From: Allodiplogaster sudhausi
Lineage: Eukaryota > Nematoda > Chromadorea > Rhabditida > Diplogasteridae
Reading direction: 5' to 3'
Length of the DNA stretch: 64,000 nucleotides
Assembly: GCA_945643635.1 (NCBI GenBank)
Contig: CALZFC010000001.1
Location: 1,756,001-1,820,000, forward strand
The translations under genes were made by a program, and so were the position numbers. Below are positions 61,563 through 64,000 of this stretch, in pieces. The notes beneath the pieces were generated by a model, which was not told the DNA's origin, made no database searches, and saw nothing but the letters and a program-made list of their open reading frames with translations. Every line of letters begins with the position of its first letter. The stretch's first letter is position 1.

Positions 61563-62230
61563 CTAGTTTCCCATGCTATTCGGGGGAACAGAAGGGATTC
61601 TTTCTTCGCGCCCTCCGGACGAATATTAATGCAGTCTATAAAAGTACAGAAATCACTAGTTGGACTAAGAATTCGCTATCGTCCTCGATTTTGTTGTGTG
61701 CTTCCACGAATTCTCAGTCCTACTTGTGATTTTTGTACTTTTATACGATCCCCGGAAGCCAAATAGACTGCATCCCTCCTGATCATCCGAATAGCAGGGG
61801 AAACTAAGGTGCTGATTGTTTTTTGTTGCGAAGAACGACTTCACAAAAAAACTTTTTTTCTTTTTCACTGAAATATATTTATGTTGAAGAATGAAGCAAC
61901 ATTAAAGCACCTGATTGATGAATCAGATGGTTCGCCATGTTCGACATGACTCACCTGTGATAGTGGCTATGAAAGAAGAACGCGATAAGAGTACACTCAT
62001 TCCTTTCAGGGTCATGTCCAAAAAGATAAAAGAATGAGAAAGCAATAATAGAGAGAGAGAGATGGAGAGATGGAGACTGATCGTATATAGATAAGAAGGA
62101 ATTATGAACAAGAGGCAGTGGAGAAGCTATGTAGGCATCCACCCGCCCGGAATGAGCTGATTAGGACAGGGGCGTGGCGTCCTCGCCTTGATATGTACAT
62201 GTATACATACTCTACCTTTCCACCTATCTC
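61563..62230. repeat. Fold-back element (61,563-61,806) joined to dispersed repeat copy B
   Basis: The fold-back ends AGTTTCCCATGCTATTCGG and its complement near 61,788-61,806 match the family at 52.5 kb. The following sequence to 62,230 is the uninterrupted counterpart of copy A at 34.5-35.1 kb. Confidence 0.75.
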
Positions 62231-63026
62231 GCACATACCGAACCACTTACCAATCTTGCCGGGTATGCAATCTGCTTGATAAACCTGTCAATCCTAATCC
62301 CATTTAATCTCTTAGAGACTATGGAAAGGACCTCGGCTTTGTAAAAACTTTCATGACGACGTTGAGTTTGCCGCCTCGAATTTAAATTTATGTATATTTC
62401 CTGATCCCCCATCGATGGGTATTTACCGTAAGTCTTCTTAAATCATAGCTGGCAAAAACTTTATCGGTCACAAACATAAACAAAGAGGGCATTAAAAGGG
62501 GGAGATAGATTTGTTCAACACATTCCCCTTCTATTGTTGGTGAAAAGCGCTATGAAAGCATTGCAGCGATGAGAACACACTCATCCCTTTTCATCTTTTT
62601 TGCACAAAGTGAGAGTGGTGAGCAAGTGCGAAAGAAGATGTTGAACGAGAAAGAAAAAAGAGAAAGATACTTTCTCGTACAGTTAGATATAAAGAAATAT
62701 AGAGTGAACGTTAGAGAAACCTAAAGAAATGCCACCCATCATGCGTTGTTGAATCAAAGTTCGCGGTGATTTTGGATGAACATTCTTTGAGGTTTCTAGA
62801 TACTTCAAGATATAAATCAGTATTTTGCGCCTAAGTGTTGCTGTGTTGCCTGGAATATAACCTTCTTGTTTTTGTTTTCTGCAAATTTTCTTGTAATAAA
62901 AGACTGTTTTCGCGTGAAGTCGTTTATACATTTTTTATAAACATTTATGTTTTAAATTTTTTTCTAGTTTCTTAAACAGTTACAATAATATCATTTATTG
63001 ATTTAGCGCTTCTCGTCAGCCGAATC

Positions 63027-63814
63027 ATGCGATTCGATCAGTATGCTCGTCGCGACGCTGTGCGCCCTGTTCAAGTAATCTTTCTTTATCTTCGTGAAAC
63101 TCAAAGTTCGATGATAATCTTCACGTTTCCTCATTATTATTGTCATCCACAACCTATTGAAACGTCGATGCAAACTGCTTTTTTTTAGGTGATAAAACGT
63201 CGTCATGGCGGCCTTGTACTCGACGATGATGCACTTCAGCAAGTTCTCGAGCATCCACTCCTTCAGCAGCTGCCCGACTGTCCGGTAAATGTGTACATAG
63301 ATATGATGCATCGATTGCAAATTTTTTTGCGCTATTTATTGAGTTAAAATTAGAATTTGAAGTTACGAAATTTTGAAAATTTTAAGTGTAAAAATAGTGA
63401 ATTTGTTTTACTCACCACATTTCAGGTCGCCGTCGTGGCGATCGGCGGCGCCGCACGCACGGGAAAGAGCTTCATCTGCAATCTCTTCCTCGAGATTCTC
63501 TACGCGACTCAAGCACAGCTAGATGTTTGTTATTCAGCAGTTCATACATAATAAAACTTTTTTCGTAATCTTTTGTGGGGAAATTTATAATTTTTGTTGG
63601 GAAATTTGTATTTGAAGAAGCCGAGGCAAGAATTCGAATAGAATTCCTTCAAGGGCAGAACGGACGCGGAGTGGCGCGCGCCGGGCACGCGCTTTCGCGG
63701 CTTCCACTTTGTGCACAGCTGCCGCACGGACACGCGCGGCATGTGGATGTGGGGAGAGCCGATCATCGTGCCCACACTACGCGGAGCCACTGCGTTCGTT
63801 CTCGTCAGTGTAGT

Positions 63815-63848
<34 letters not shown>

Positions 63849-64000
63849 CCTCTCTCTCTATCTGTCTATCTGTTTCTCTCACTCCGCACGTTTTATCTTC
63901 CTCGTATGCACTCTTTCTCCCTCACTCTCTCTCTCTCTATCGCTCTCCCTCTTTTTATTGATATTTTCTCATTACGTGTCTTTTACTTTCGTTTCGTCAC
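63027..64000 (+). CDS. Guanylate-binding-protein-like GTPase 3, 5' part only
   Basis: Third member of the tandem family, cut by the window end. Exons: 63027-63074 (16 aa, ending RPVQ as in GTPase 2), 63189-63284 (96 nt), 63426-63524 (99 nt), 63654-63803 (150 nt), then an intron with a CT microsatellite running to the edge. Seen: exon 2 pattern VLEHPLLQQLPDCP shared with both paralogues, P-loop GAARTGKS, switch TRGMWMWGEP. All four exon joins are in phase and the exon sizes equal those of GTPase 2 except for exon 1. CAG ends 7 nt before the ATG (probable trans-splice acceptor). G3, G4 and the coiled coil should lie beyond the window. Confidence 0.88.
63806..63955. repeat. (CT)n-rich microsatellite in GTPase 3 intron 4
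   Basis: CT-rich low-complexity tract directly after the donor site; the open frame through it is an artefact. Confidence 0.9.

Larger units (their letters stand above)
59031..63026. other. Repeat-rich interval between GPCR 2 and GTPase 3
   Basis: No gene is supported. Content: a tandem segmental duplication, an imperfect long hairpin, dispersed repeat copy B and AT-rich filler. The promoters of GPCR 2 (or its missing 5' exons) and GTPase 3 should lie here. Confidence 0.6.

Overview
The window reads as nuclear DNA of a nematode (inference). Genes are split into small exons of 50-230 nt by AT-rich introns with TTTCAG-type acceptors. Four gene starts have an acceptor-like CAG only 7-22 nt upstream of the ATG, as expected for spliced-leader trans-splicing. 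There are two multi-exon seven-helix receptors and a large load of satellite and fold-back DNA. No bacterial operons, CRISPR arrays or phage modules are visible.

Layout. 1-16,098: an array of about 95 copies of a 170-bp satellite, nearly uniform at the left and increasingly divergent, with higher-order units, toward its right edge. 16.1-18.9 kb: CT microsatellite, a degenerate tRNA-like sequence and a decayed G-rich element. 18,958-23,322 (+): a complete 13-exon microsomal (juvenile-hormone type) epoxide hydrolase, with a MITE in one intron. 23,867-25,845 (-): a complete chemoreceptor-like GPCR, convergent with the hydrolase. 28.4-33.96 kb: a 5.5-kb near-palindrome whose arms each carry a decayed copy of a small cysteine-rich gene. 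34.4-37.2 kb: dispersed repeats, a hairpin MITE and a 1.6-kb fold-back element.

37.3-64 kb on the + strand holds three tandem members of one guanylate-binding-protein-like (GB1/RHD3-type) GTPase family: 37,342-42,520, 46,835-51,980 and a third cut by the window end (from 63,027). Exon 2 is 96 nt and exon 4 is 150 nt in all three. A rhodopsin-like peptide-type GPCR (about 53,748-59,030, - strand) lies between the second and third, with a 2.9-kb first visible intron filled with inverted repeats.

The observation I rank highest is in the GTPase introns. Three non-equivalent introns (38.9, 41.9 and 48.2-48.6 kb) contain arrays of GAA/TTC pentamers in perfect alternating 5-nt phase, the textbook heat-shock element. 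Two arrays are followed by a similar GC-rich hairpin, suggesting a mobile element that spread heat-shock-factor sites through this cluster. Other notable points are the palindrome with differently broken arms, a duplicated terminal exon after GTPase 1, a perfect 29-bp hairpin on the end of exon 6 of GTPase 2, and satellite higher-order structure. Exon coordinates were worked out by eye from splice signals and reading phase; unresolved junctions are stated.
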